This document shows positions 36,113 through 44,808 of a stretch of DNA of 64,000 bases, piece after piece. The stretch comes from Maritimibacter sp. DP1N21-5 (GTDB lineage: Bacteria > Pseudomonadota > Alphaproteobacteria > Rhodobacterales > Rhodobacteraceae). The notes below the pieces were generated by a model, which was given only the letters and a program-made list of their open reading frames with translations, had not been told where the DNA came from and ran no database searches. The stretch is from assembly GCF_019218295.1 (NCBI RefSeq), contig NZ_JAHUZF010000006.1:1860001-1924000 (forward strand), given 5' to 3'. Position 1 is the first letter of the stretch. Each line of letters starts with the position of its first letter. The position numbers and the translations under genes were made by a program.

Positions 36113-37777
36113 CTATTCCCACAGGACGAAAAGCGGATCGCGGGATTTCTTCTCGCCGAAATGGGTCAGACCATCGAGGTCGGCGGCATTCTGGGTGAGC
36201 GGGTGCATGACCACGATCACCTGCCCGTCCGGCAGGCTGTCCCAATCGCTGATGGAGTGGATCGGCCCGATGGAGGTGACGCGGAAGGGGTCCTCGGAAT
36301 TGCCGAGATAGACCGAATTCTGCACCACCCGGCCAAGGAAGTTCCGCACCTCGATCAGTTCCTTGGGTTCCAGGAACCCGGTGACGAGGAGATTGCGGCG
36401 CTTCCATCCGGACTCGGCACTCATCTTCTGGCCGAAGGCGACCATGAAGCGGCGGACCATGCGGCGTTGGGCGGCTTCGCGGAACCGGCCCACGACCCCG
36501 CCACGGCGGCCGCGTGTCACCGATCGGTCGATCGTAGGGAGCGCGCGGCTACCCACCAGCGCGGCGAGGTCGGAGGCGGTGCGCACGCGGGTGCCGAAGA
36601 GGTCCTGCATGACGATGCCCAGCGCAACGAGGAGCGCGCCGGTGATGAGGGCCGAAATCGTGAAGACCAGCACCTTGGGCGACGACGGGTAGACCGGCAC
36701 CGTCGCGGGCGCGAGGATCTGCACCTGCCCGGCCTGCGCCTGCGCGCCAAGCTCGAATTGCATGAGCTGCTGGCGGAGCGCCGCGAGGTCGGTCTGCACC
36801 GCGCGGCTTTGCAGGTCGAGATCCTCGAACTCGGCCTGACGTGCGCCCAGATCCGCCAGTTGCGCCCGGTAGCCCGCGATCTGCTCGTCCCGGAAGGCCA
36901 CGCGCTCCTGAAGGTCCGAGACCTTGGTGCGGGCTTCTTCGATCGGCCCTTGACGGGACGTCGCGGCACCCGAAAAGCGCTGTTCGAGCTCGGCCAGTTC
37001 GCGCTGCGCGAGGATCAGGTCGATCTCTTCCGTGCCCTTGGCCGTCACCGCGTCCTGCAGCGCCTGAATGGTCACTTCACTTTCGGTCTGAAGGTCCGAA
37101 ATCGCATAGCTTTCGCGCAGCGCTGTGAGCCGCCCGAAGAGCGCATCCAGCTCGCCCTGTCGTTCGGCGATCCGGTTTCGGATGATGACGGCGTTCGTGC
37201 TGGTGCGGTCGGCGACTTCTTCCGACACGATCTCGATATAGCTTTCGGCATGGGCATTGGCGATCCGCGCCGCCACTTCCGGGTAATCGAAGGTGGCGGA
37301 CAGGCGCAGGATGTAGCTGCCTTCGACCGCCTCGACCGTCAACATGCCCAGAATGGTGTTCACCATCTGGTCGTGTTCGGACAGTTCCTTGAAGCTGCCG
37401 TAGTTCGCCCGCGTCCAGGTGCGCCAGAGCCAGGCCTTGAGAGCGGCGAGTCCGGAGGGCTCCTGAGACACCTCGTCACCGGCCTCGGCCATCATCTTTT
37501 CAAGCGTGCGCTCGGCCACAGGGCGGCTCAGGAGCCGTTCGATATGGGTCTGAGCGATGATCGTGGCCGGGTTGAACTGGGACTGACCGAGGAACTCGCG
37601 GTTGAAGGTCAGCGCCTGTTCCGAGGGCTGCATGTTCATCGTGACCGAAGCGGTATAGGACGGTGACTTGACCAGCACGACAGAGGACACCACCAGCGTC
37701 AGCGCACCTGCGACGAGCGCACCAATCAGGATGCGGAGCCAGTAGATTTTGAAGAGGTCGGCGTAATGCTGGAACAT
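36113..37777 (-). CDS. Polysaccharide chain-length/co-polymerase protein (GumC/Wzz type, no kinase domain)
   Basis: A 554-residue inner-membrane protein: first membrane span about 17-37, a long periplasmic coiled-coil region (about 180-345, rich in Glu, Gln and Arg), a second span about 365-388 with the Pro-rich preceding motif VPVYPSSPK, and a C-terminal cytoplasmic domain of about 165 residues. That tail lacks Walker motifs (LVTGFLEPKELIEV replaces a P-loop), so it is not a functional BY-kinase. It starts 11 bases after the glycoside hydrolase gene. It would control chain length and export. Confidence 0.85.
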   Translation of the reverse strand: MFQHYADLFKIYWLRILIGALVAGALTLVVSSVVLVKSPSYTASVTMNMQPSEQALTFNREFLGQSQFNPATIIAQTHIERLLSRPVAERTLEKMMAEAGDEVSQEPSGLAALKAWLWRTWTRANYGSFKELSEHDQMVNTILGMLTVEAVEGSYILRLSATFDYPEVAARIANAHAESYIEIVSEEVADRTSTNAVIIRNRIAERQGELDALFGRLTALRESYAISDLQTESEVTIQALQDAVTAKGTEEIDLILAQRELAELEQRFSGAATSRQGPIEEARTKVSDLQERVAFRDEQIAGYRAQLADLGARQAEFEDLDLQSRAVQTDLAALRQQLMQFELGAQAQAGQVQILAPATVPVYPSSPKVLVFTISALITGALLVALGIVMQDLFGTRVRTASDLAALVGSRALPTIDRSVTRGRRGGVVGRFREAAQRRMVRRFMVAFGQKMSAESGWKRRNLLVTGFLEPKELIEVRNFLGRVVQNSVYLGNSEDPFRVTSIGPIHSISDWDSLPDGQVIVVMHPLTQNAADLDGLTHFGEKKSRDPLFVLWE

Positions 37778-37788
37778 GAAAGAACTCG

Positions 37789-39153
37789 TCAGAAGACCCG
37801 GGACAGACCCGGGCCGGAAAGAAGAATCGCGTAACCGTCGCAGGGCGCAGCGGAGACGATGGCATCGGTTTCCTGCGTCTCGGCATCACGGATGCAGAGC
37901 GCCGGTTGCATGAGGGGACCAAGATCGGCCAGCGCCCGGATACCCGCCTCGGTCAGGGCGATGCGCACGGGGCCGGCCTCGGTCTGAACCTCGAACAAGG
38001 CGGGAGCAAGGCGGGTCACGGTCGCCTTTTCGTCAAGGATCGTTGAAAGAAGGCGGTAGGCATGGGTGCCCGGCTTGTCGTCGAGCTGCGGGTCGAGAAG
38101 CTGCACCCGGCTGTTGCCGAAGGTGGACCCGAGCCCTTCGCCCAGCCCGAACCACAGGCAGAAGGGCGCGCCGGAGGCGAGCACGTTGAGATTGCGCCAG
38201 AGCACGGCGCGGTAATGCTCCTGTCCGCTGTAGGTCCCGCCGTAGTCGAGCGACGGCCCGCCACATTCGCTCGACAGAGCCGGAGTGCCTGCAAGCTCGC
38301 CGATCAGGGCAAGGCGGGCCGGGTCGCGGTCCTCGGGGCCATAAAGATGCGCGTCGGCAAGATCGTAGCGGCCCTCAGACAGCAGCGTTTCGAGCCGGTC
38401 GTAGGCGGCATCGAGGCTGGCCATCATGTCCGCGTCATCGGTGGACAGCACGGTCTTCGTGCCGTTCTGCCAGACCTGCTGGACCGGCATGTCGGCGCCT
38501 TGGCGGGTCACCAGAAAGGCATCGAGGTTCATCGACGCGATCCCCCCCAGTACGAATGTGACCGACGGATGGGCGGCTTTCGCGGCATCGTGCGCGGCAT
38601 TCACGAAGGCGACGAGGTCCGCGTCGCTCCCCGCCCAGCCGCCCGATTTGTTGGCGTCGGACAGGGGTTCGTTGGCGACCTGCCAGAACCGCACCGGGCG
38701 CGACAACGCGGGACCGTCCTCGGTGCCGTCCATGTCGTAGCGTTCGACGAGGCGCGTAACGAGCGCCGACCAGTCGGCAAGGTCGCGCGGCGTGCCATTC
38801 TTGACCCGGTCGCCGTGGTCCACGGCCCAAGGCGCGTCGGCCTCGAGCGTAACAAAGGGGACAAGCCCGGCGGCATCCAGCGCGGCGATCTGGGCGTCGA
38901 GCGACTTGAAACGGTATTCGCCCGCTTCCGGCTCGAGCCATTTCCAGCCCACGCCGATCCGCACGACGCCGATGCCCATCCCGGCGATGCGGCCATATAG
39001 GCTCGGGTCCTTGCCGGGAAAGGCGAGGCCGAGGCGCGGATTAGGCGCAGGCGTAAGCGACCAGAGGCGGCCCACATCAGTGCCCTGCGCAAGGGCCGGC
39101 TGTGTCGCCAAGGCCAGCGAGACCGCCAACGCGCGGACGAAGCCTCTAAGCAT
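37789..39153 (-). CDS. Exported glycoside hydrolase, clan-A (cellulase-like)
   Basis: The 454-residue precursor has a signal peptide (LRGFVRALAVSLALATQPALAQ), then a TIM-barrel glycosidase domain with VVRIGVGWKWLEPEAGEY (about 65-82) and the acid/base glutamate in FWQVANEPLSDAN (about 160-172). A second conserved region, TPALSSECGGPSLDYGG, probably carries the nucleophile glutamate. The start at 39153 overlaps the end of the FemAB-like gene. Such secreted hydrolases in exopolysaccharide operons trim or release polymer; the linkage attacked is unknown. Confidence 0.75.
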   Translation of the reverse strand: MLRGFVRALAVSLALATQPALAQGTDVGRLWSLTPAPNPRLGLAFPGKDPSLYGRIAGMGIGVVRIGVGWKWLEPEAGEYRFKSLDAQIAALDAAGLVPFVTLEADAPWAVDHGDRVKNGTPRDLADWSALVTRLVERYDMDGTEDGPALSRPVRFWQVANEPLSDANKSGGWAGSDADLVAFVNAAHDAAKAAHPSVTFVLGGIASMNLDAFLVTRQGADMPVQQVWQNGTKTVLSTDDADMMASLDAAYDRLETLLSEGRYDLADAHLYGPEDRDPARLALIGELAGTPALSSECGGPSLDYGGTYSGQEHYRAVLWRNLNVLASGAPFCLWFGLGEGLGSTFGNSRVQLLDPQLDDKPGTHAYRLLSTILDEKATVTRLAPALFEVQTEAGPVRIALTEAGIRALADLGPLMQPALCIRDAETQETDAIVSAAPCDGYAILLSGPGLSRVF

Positions 39154-40189
39154 CCTGCCCTCCCTTTCCGGTCCTGTGGCGCAGGCCGCGGGCGCGCCGG
39201 AGCGTGGCGCGAAGCCCCTGCACGGCGTGGTGGGCGAAGGGGCGCAGGGGTTTCGAGAAGATGGGCAGCACGTCGATGATGTCCGGGCCAAAGTGTTTCT
39301 TGAACATCGACCGTCCCAGCCGCTGCGCGTCTCCGCCGCTGTCATAGCCGACAAGATCGAAGCGACGACAGCCCTTCGCCTTGAGCGCGAGGGCGGCCTC
39401 GAACATCATCACATGGGTGCGAGGCAGGGTGATGTCGGGCCGGGTGCAAAGATTGAACCCGTAGCCCACGTCGCCCTCGCAGTAGCTCACAAGGCCTCCG
39501 AATACCTCGCCATCGAGCGTGGTGACAAGGATGACGCCATCGTCCGTGTGACGCGACAGATAGTCGAAGTGCCTGCGAAAATCATGCTGGGCGTCGGTCT
39601 GCATGCCTGTAGCGGCGGCCATGGCGCGCATCGCCTCGTTCGCGGCCTCGGCCTCGGAGAGCGAGGCCATGGGGCGCGCTGCGATCCCGTTGTCGGTGGC
39701 CTTGCGCAGGTCCTTGCGGCCGGACTTCGACATGCCCGCGCGGATCTCGTCGGCGCTCCGCGTCAGGTCGAGCCCGGCCGTGGCGGTGGGAAAATTCTGT
39801 AGCGCGGCAGGGACCTGCGCATAGCCCTGCGCGACGAGCGCCTCTCGGGCGGCAGGCACGTCGTCACCGGTCCAGACCGGGTTCACGGTGAGCGTCGCCA
39901 CGCCACGGGCGGCGAGCGCGGCCTCGATCGGCGGAAGGACATGAGCGAGGTCGGCGGGCGACGGCGTGACCGGTCCGCGCTGGATCGCGGCGACGCTGAG
40001 CCCCGGCAGGACGCGGGTGATGCGGATCATGCCCCGCGCGCGAACCGGGCCGTCCAGCGTGAAGGCGAGGTTGGTCTGGCGCGGTGACTGCGGGCCGAGG
40101 TGATCCCATGCGGTGCATTGGTGGACGGGAAAGCCGTCCCGGCAGGTCGGCCCCTCGTCCGCTTGGGGCGGCCGCATCGAAAACGTCAT
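39146..40189 (-). CDS. FemAB/FemX-like GNAT-fold acyl- or aminoacyltransferase
   Basis: A 347-residue protein with the double-GNAT layout of peptidoglycan-bridge FemX-like enzymes. The GMSKSGRKDLRKA segment (about 151-163) corresponds to the conserved family basic motif, and the second half has FGGLVSYCEGDVGYGFN and LKAKGCRRFDLVGYD. In exopolysaccharide loci such proteins are thought to transfer acyl or amino-acid groups to the glycan, although few are characterised. It is coupled by ATGA to the preceding gene. The next two genes upstream carry a related fold. Confidence 0.75.
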   Translation of the reverse strand: MTFSMRPPQADEGPTCRDGFPVHQCTAWDHLGPQSPRQTNLAFTLDGPVRARGMIRITRVLPGLSVAAIQRGPVTPSPADLAHVLPPIEAALAARGVATLTVNPVWTGDDVPAAREALVAQGYAQVPAALQNFPTATAGLDLTRSADEIRAGMSKSGRKDLRKATDNGIAARPMASLSEAEAANEAMRAMAAATGMQTDAQHDFRRHFDYLSRHTDDGVILVTTLDGEVFGGLVSYCEGDVGYGFNLCTRPDITLPRTHVMMFEAALALKAKGCRRFDLVGYDSGGDAQRLGRSMFKKHFGPDIIDVLPIFSKPLRPFAHHAVQGLRATLRRARGLRHRTGKGGQDA

Positions 40190-41337
40190 TGACCCGTCAC
40201 ACCCTGCGTCAGGAACTTGCGCCGCCCCTGTGGGCGCTTGGCGCGCGGACCGGACCAGTCGATGAGCCGACGGAGGCCGACTTCGAACAGGACGACCCCG
40301 GCGGCGAGATTCCAGCGGGTGCGGATGTGGCAGCGCGTGAGGGCCTCGGTTGTGTCCCCGATGCTGTCAGTGAGGGACGACAAGCGCAGGGTGTCGAAGA
40401 CCGTGCAACCGGCATCGGCGGCGTCATAGATCGCCTGCACGCAGGCGACGAGGCCGAGGCTTTCCTTGTAATAGGCCGCATCGTAGTCGGTGATCAGCCC
40501 ATAGGCGCGTCCGCCGTAATGCACGGTGATAGCAAAGGCCACCGCTTCGCCATCCTTGCGCAGGATATCGACGCAGAAGGCGCAATCTTTGGGCGGCCAG
40601 GCGACCATGCGGTGCAGGAAGCCCCGCTCCTCGGCGCGGGCGCCGATGTTGGTGCCATAGGCCGCCTTCCACGACTTGAAGGACATCTCCAGTGCCTCGG
40701 CCAGAACCGCTTGGGCGTTCCGGTCCCCGGCGCGCGCTCGCACGAACTCGAAACCCTGTGCCTGTGCCCGACGCATCTTCTTGCGCAGGGTCTCGCGGGT
40801 CTTGGGCGAGCGGCGCGACAGGAACCCCTCGGCCCCACCGGTCAGATTGATGAGCGAGGACTGGATTTCATCGCGTTCGGCAAGGACCCGGCCCGCCGCA
40901 CGGGCCGCAGCCAGAAACGCGGGGCCACCAGCCTCGGAGGATAGTGGAAAGAGATCGACGACGCTCACATCGCGTTGGCTATAGACCGCCTGCACCATCG
41001 CCTCGGCCACGCTTGGCACTTCGGGATCGAGAAGGATGTCATTGGAGCCAATGTCGAACTGGTCGAGGAAGGTGAGCTTCATCGCCCGGAAAGGAAGTTT
41101 GCGTCCGATCTTCGCCCGGCGTCTGGCGAGGCATGCCGCGCCCACCATCCGGTCGCCCTGCCACAGAACGACCGTGTGCAGGGCCCGACGCTTTTCCAGC
41201 GAAGTTTCGATCTTGGCGACCAGCAGGGCGTGCAACGAAAATACGGTCGCGCCGCAGGCGCGGTGCAACCGGGACCATTCCTTGGACAAGGTCCGAAACC
41301 GGGCCGGCTCGGACACGATCTCGCATCTAAACATCAC
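40186..41337 (-). CDS. CelD/BcsL-like GNAT acetyltransferase of the exopolysaccharide operon (copy 1)
   Basis: The 383-residue cytoplasmic protein opens with SRLHRACGATVFSLHALL, passes MKLTFLDQFDIGSNDILLDP (about 87-106) and has a second GNAT half around LADALEMS-like residues, WKAAYGTNIGAR and AVAFAITVHYGGRAYGLITD. It belongs to the CelD-type GNAT family found in polysaccharide clusters. GTG (41337) and ATG (41334) are adjacent possible starts. It is a clear paralogue of the following gene on the same strand, with parallel segments almost residue for residue, which points to tandem duplication. Confidence 0.75.
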   Translation of the reverse strand: MMFRCEIVSEPARFRTLSKEWSRLHRACGATVFSLHALLVAKIETSLEKRRALHTVVLWQGDRMVGAACLARRRAKIGRKLPFRAMKLTFLDQFDIGSNDILLDPEVPSVAEAMVQAVYSQRDVSVVDLFPLSSEAGGPAFLAAARAAGRVLAERDEIQSSLINLTGGAEGFLSRRSPKTRETLRKKMRRAQAQGFEFVRARAGDRNAQAVLAEALEMSFKSWKAAYGTNIGARAEERGFLHRMVAWPPKDCAFCVDILRKDGEAVAFAITVHYGGRAYGLITDYDAAYYKESLGLVACVQAIYDAADAGCTVFDTLRLSSLTDSIGDTTEALTRCHIRTRWNLAAGVVLFEVGLRRLIDWSGPRAKRPQGRRKFLTQGVTGQ

Positions 41338-41493
41338 TGGCGATCAAATTGCTGCTACCCCTCGGTTAACTTAACAGCCCCCTCTCCGATCCCGCAATGA
41401 ATTCGGAGTGAATGGACTGTTTCCGTTCCGGAAATGTGTTGTGGTCGCGATGCGAACGTCGGCCTGATACCTCGTCGCCAGCCCGTGTCGCGA

Positions 41494-42699
41494 TCAGCTC
41501 TGTGACTGAAACTTGCGCCGACCGTGCACGCGCGTGCCCTTGAGCCCGGTCTGGTCACGAAACCCGCGCAAGCGCGCCTCGATCCGCACGACAAGAGGCG
41601 CGAGACCGTAGCCCAAGCGCAGATGGCAGCGCTTCAGGTCTTCGAGATCGTCGTGAATATTCTCGGACAGGGGCGTAAGGCGCATGGTGTCGAAGAGGAC
41701 CGCCCCGTCGGCGGCAGCATTGTAGATCGACTGCATGAAGACGGCCCGTCCGTAGCTTTCCTTCTGAAACGACATGTCATAGTCGGTGATCAGACCGCAG
41801 GCGCGCCGACCATCCGTGAGGGTAAGCGCGAAGGCCACCGCCTCCCCGTCGCGCCGCAGCAGATCGACGTAGAAACGGCATCCCGCCGGCGGTTTGGCGA
41901 GAATCCGGTGCAGAAAGCCGCGCTCGTCGCCGCGCGCCCCGATGTTGGTGCCGACCTCGGCCTTCCAGGACCGAAACGACATCTCGAGCGCCTCGTCCAG
42001 AAGACCATGCGCCTTTTCGTCGTCGTCGCCCGATCGCAGAAACTGGAACTCGGGCCCGCTGGTGCGGCGCATGAGCTGCTTCAGCTTCGTGCGGGTGTTC
42101 TTGGACCTGCGGGACAGAAACCCCTCCTGCCCGCCCTCGAGATCGACGATGGAAGACAGCATTTCGGTCTGCTCGTCGAGCATTCGGCCCGTCGCCCGCG
42201 CGGCGGCGATGAAGGCGGGGCCTCCAGCATAGGGAGAGATCGGGAAGAGGTCCGCGATCTTGACCCCTGGCACATCGTAACAGGCGCGCACCATCGCGGC
42301 TGCAGCATCGGGCGTCTGCGGGTCGAGGAGCACGTCGTTCCAGCCCACGTCGAACTGGTCGAGAAAGGTGAGTTTCATCGCCTTCACCGGGATCTTGCGG
42401 GCGATCCTTTCGCGGCGCCGGGCCAGACAGGCCGCCGCCACCAGCCGCTCCCCCTCCCAAAGAGTCACGGCACAGAGCGCGCGGCGTTTTTCGATCGAGG
42501 TTTCGAGCTTGGCGAAAAGCAAGTCGTGGTGGGAAAAGACGGTGCCGCCACAGGCCGCATGAAGACGCGACCACTCCCCCGCGATGGCACGAAACCGCGC
42601 CGGGTCGGTGATGCGTTCGCAAGTATAGCGACCGTAGGTCGTGGTCGGAGCGCGACCGGGAACGGTGTCTGCCTTGGTATCTGTTGTCACATCGGGCAC
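41494..42699 (-). CDS. CelD/BcsL-like GNAT acetyltransferase of the exopolysaccharide operon (copy 2)
   Basis: A 401-residue paralogue of the protein at 40186-41337. Matching segments include WSRLHAACGGTVFSHHDLL, MKLTFLDQFDVGWNDVLLD, FLSRRSKNTRTKLKQLMRR and GTNIGARGDERGFLHRIL. It starts with GTG at 42699 and is the first gene of the minus-strand operon, divergent from the flippase gene. The 156-base gap between the two copies contains no gene. The duplicates may modify two positions of the repeat unit. Confidence 0.75.
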   Translation of the reverse strand: MPDVTTDTKADTVPGRAPTTTYGRYTCERITDPARFRAIAGEWSRLHAACGGTVFSHHDLLFAKLETSIEKRRALCAVTLWEGERLVAAACLARRRERIARKIPVKAMKLTFLDQFDVGWNDVLLDPQTPDAAAAMVRACYDVPGVKIADLFPISPYAGGPAFIAAARATGRMLDEQTEMLSSIVDLEGGQEGFLSRRSKNTRTKLKQLMRRTSGPEFQFLRSGDDDEKAHGLLDEALEMSFRSWKAEVGTNIGARGDERGFLHRILAKPPAGCRFYVDLLRRDGEAVAFALTLTDGRRACGLITDYDMSFQKESYGRAVFMQSIYNAAADGAVLFDTMRLTPLSENIHDDLEDLKRCHLRLGYGLAPLVVRIEARLRGFRDQTGLKGTRVHGRRKFQSQS

Positions 42700-42853
42700 T
42701 TATCGGAGCCTTTGGCGCTCGGGCGGTTTGCGAGCCGCTTTCCGAGACGGCTTCCGGCGGACGGTAACCCGCGTTAAGAAGAGCCTGCAACCAGTACCGG
42801 GTGAACGCACTGTTTTCTTTGTCGCATATCGGACGGACCGGCGGGACGGCGGC

Positions 42854-44476
42854 ATGAGTGTCGGGCAGGACGGACAGGGGCCCTTGGCCGGGCCGGCGCG
42901 GATCGGCGTCGCGGCGATCCTGATCCAGTTCCTTCTGCGCGCCCTCGGCATGGGCATGAGCCTGATCATCGCGGTGGGCGTGGCCTTCTTCTTCGGGGCG
43001 GGCGCGGCCTCGGACGCGTTCTTCTTCATGCGCCGGCTCATGGGCAACTGGACGCTGGTCGCCGATGCGATCACCCAGACCGCGCTGGTGCCGCAGATCG
43101 TGGGCGCCTTGGGACGGCACGGCGCGGCAGGGGCGTTGTGGCGGCTCAGACGGACCGAGATCGGCTTTGCCGTGGTCGGCGGGATCGTCGCGGTCTGCTG
43201 TCTTCTGTTCCCCGACGCGATCACCCGCGCCATGGCGCCGGGCCTTTCGGACGAGGCCTTCGAGCTGTCGCGACGCTTCCTTCAGTACCTCGGCGTGGCG
43301 CTGCCGGCGATTGCGGCGACCAGTGTCTCGGGGGCATTTTTAAATGCCTCGCGGCGCTTCACCGCACCGGTCCTGCTCAGGCTCCTGCCCCGGCTCCTGA
43401 TCCTGCTGGCACTGGCGGGCGTGCCCTTCGGCTTCGGCATCGCGGCGGTCGCCATCGCCTCGGTTCTGGGACAGCTGATCGTCTGGGGCGTCTATCTGCG
43501 GGTGCGGCTTCGGGTGGTGGCAGAACTGGCGGCGCAGGAGGTCCCCTCGGACCAGACCCCAGACCCTGCACCCGAGGATAGACGCGGGCTGGCCAACCGG
43601 TCCGCCGCCGTTGCCATCACCACGACCTTCTTCGTGGTCTCGACCTTTGCCGAGAACTACTTCGCCTCGCTTGCCGGGGTCGGCGCGATCGCGATCCTGA
43701 CGCTGGCGCAGCGGATTTCGAGCATCGGCGTGACCGAGATGATGCGCTCCATGCTGGTCGTCTATTACACGAGCTTCGTCGAACATGCGGCGGCGGGCGA
43801 CCGCGACGCGGCGGTGGACGAGATCGCGAGCGGCCTTCGGCGGGCGCTCTTCTTCACCGCGCCGGTCGCGGTCTTTGTCGCGGTTCTGTCCGGCCCCCTC
43901 GCAGGCGCGCTTCTGGGCTACGGCGCGTTCGACGACGCCTCCGTCCGCATGGTCGCGGCGCTGGTCACGCTCTTCGCGCTGTCGTCCCTGTTCCAGACCC
44001 CGGCCAGCGTCCTGGAGGTCGCTCTCATGGCGCAGCCCGGGATCGGCCAGGCTCGGCACTTTGCCGTCGCCATGTCGGCGGCGCTGGTCCTGCGGCTCGG
44101 GCTCATGGCGTGGCTCGTGCCGGGCCTCGGGCTCGCCGGACTTGGCTGGGCGGCGATAGGCGCCACCCTGCCACAGACGCTTTGGCATGGGTATCGCCTG
44201 TCGCGCAGGCTGGGACCCGGCTTCGCCCCGCGGCTTGCTCGTGAGAGCGTGACGGTGGTCACGACGGCGCTTGCCGCTGGCGGGCTGGCCTGGCTGACGG
44301 CCGCCGCGCTCTCCGCGGTCGGCGCAGATGTGATGGGCAAGGCCGTGCAGATCGGACAGGTGATCCTGTCCGGCGCGGTGTTCATCGCCGCTTATGTCGG
44401 TATCGGGCTGGCACTGGGACAACCCGAGATGCGCCACCTCCTGTCGTCGCTGCGCCGCAGAATTCTCCGGCGCTGA
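42854..44476 (+). CDS. MurJ/MVF-family polysaccharide flippase
   Basis: A 540-residue polytopic membrane protein with about 14 predicted spans. Early features typical of the MviN/MurJ family are ALGMGMSLIIAVGVAFFFG and ASDAFFFMRRL (about 52-62). The ATG at 42854 is chosen as it gives a short soluble leader; the open frame extends 213 bases farther upstream into the divergent gene's promoter zone. Its place in the exopolysaccharide locus suggests it flips lipid-linked repeat units rather than lipid II. The 154-base gap to the divergent operon must hold both promoters. Confidence 0.82.
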   Translation: MSVGQDGQGPLAGPARIGVAAILIQFLLRALGMGMSLIIAVGVAFFFGAGAASDAFFFMRRLMGNWTLVADAITQTALVPQIVGALGRHGAAGALWRLRRTEIGFAVVGGIVAVCCLLFPDAITRAMAPGLSDEAFELSRRFLQYLGVALPAIAATSVSGAFLNASRRFTAPVLLRLLPRLLILLALAGVPFGFGIAAVAIASVLGQLIVWGVYLRVRLRVVAELAAQEVPSDQTPDPAPEDRRGLANRSAAVAITTTFFVVSTFAENYFASLAGVGAIAILTLAQRISSIGVTEMMRSMLVVYYTSFVEHAAAGDRDAAVDEIASGLRRALFFTAPVAVFVAVLSGPLAGALLGYGAFDDASVRMVAALVTLFALSSLFQTPASVLEVALMAQPGIGQARHFAVAMSAALVLRLGLMAWLVPGLGLAGLGWAAIGATLPQTLWHGYRLSRRLGPGFAPRLARESVTVVTTALAAGGLAWLTAAALSAVGADVMGKAVQIGQVILSGAVFIAAYVGIGLALGQPEMRHLLSSLRRRILRR

Positions 44477-44808
44477 CCGCCCCTTCCGGAAGCGGAAACG
44501 GCGGACCTTTACCTACCTTCCCGAGACGGACCGCGGAACAGGCGAACGATTCGCGTTTTCACACGCGCAACGAGAGCTTCCCCAGCGTCACCCGTTAACG
44601 GTTGTTCGCGCATCGGAAACAATCGCCCTGAATTGGGGCAAAATCTTGGCATTCCGAATGACAGACCGGTTGTAAATGCCTGCGATCCTGCGGTTTTCCT
44701 TCCATTTCGCCACATTTTTTCCTTAAATGAATTCAGACTTTTTGGTGGCACGATCACGGCGGGGATGTGTTCCCCCGTCCTCGTGCGTCAGGAGCCTGGG
44801 GGAAGTAA
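44477..44808 (+). other. Intergenic region upstream of the initiating sugar transferase
   Basis: These 332 bases contain no credible gene. Visible items are a perfect palindrome CCGTTAACGG (44592-44601), a weak promoter-like pair TTGGCA (44646-44651) and TTGTAA (44670-44675), an A/T-rich stretch at about 44700-44750, and a small hairpin GGGGA/TCCCC in the leader. GGGGAAG lies before the ATG at 44809. A long regulated leader is plausible for the committing step of the pathway. Confidence 0.4.
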
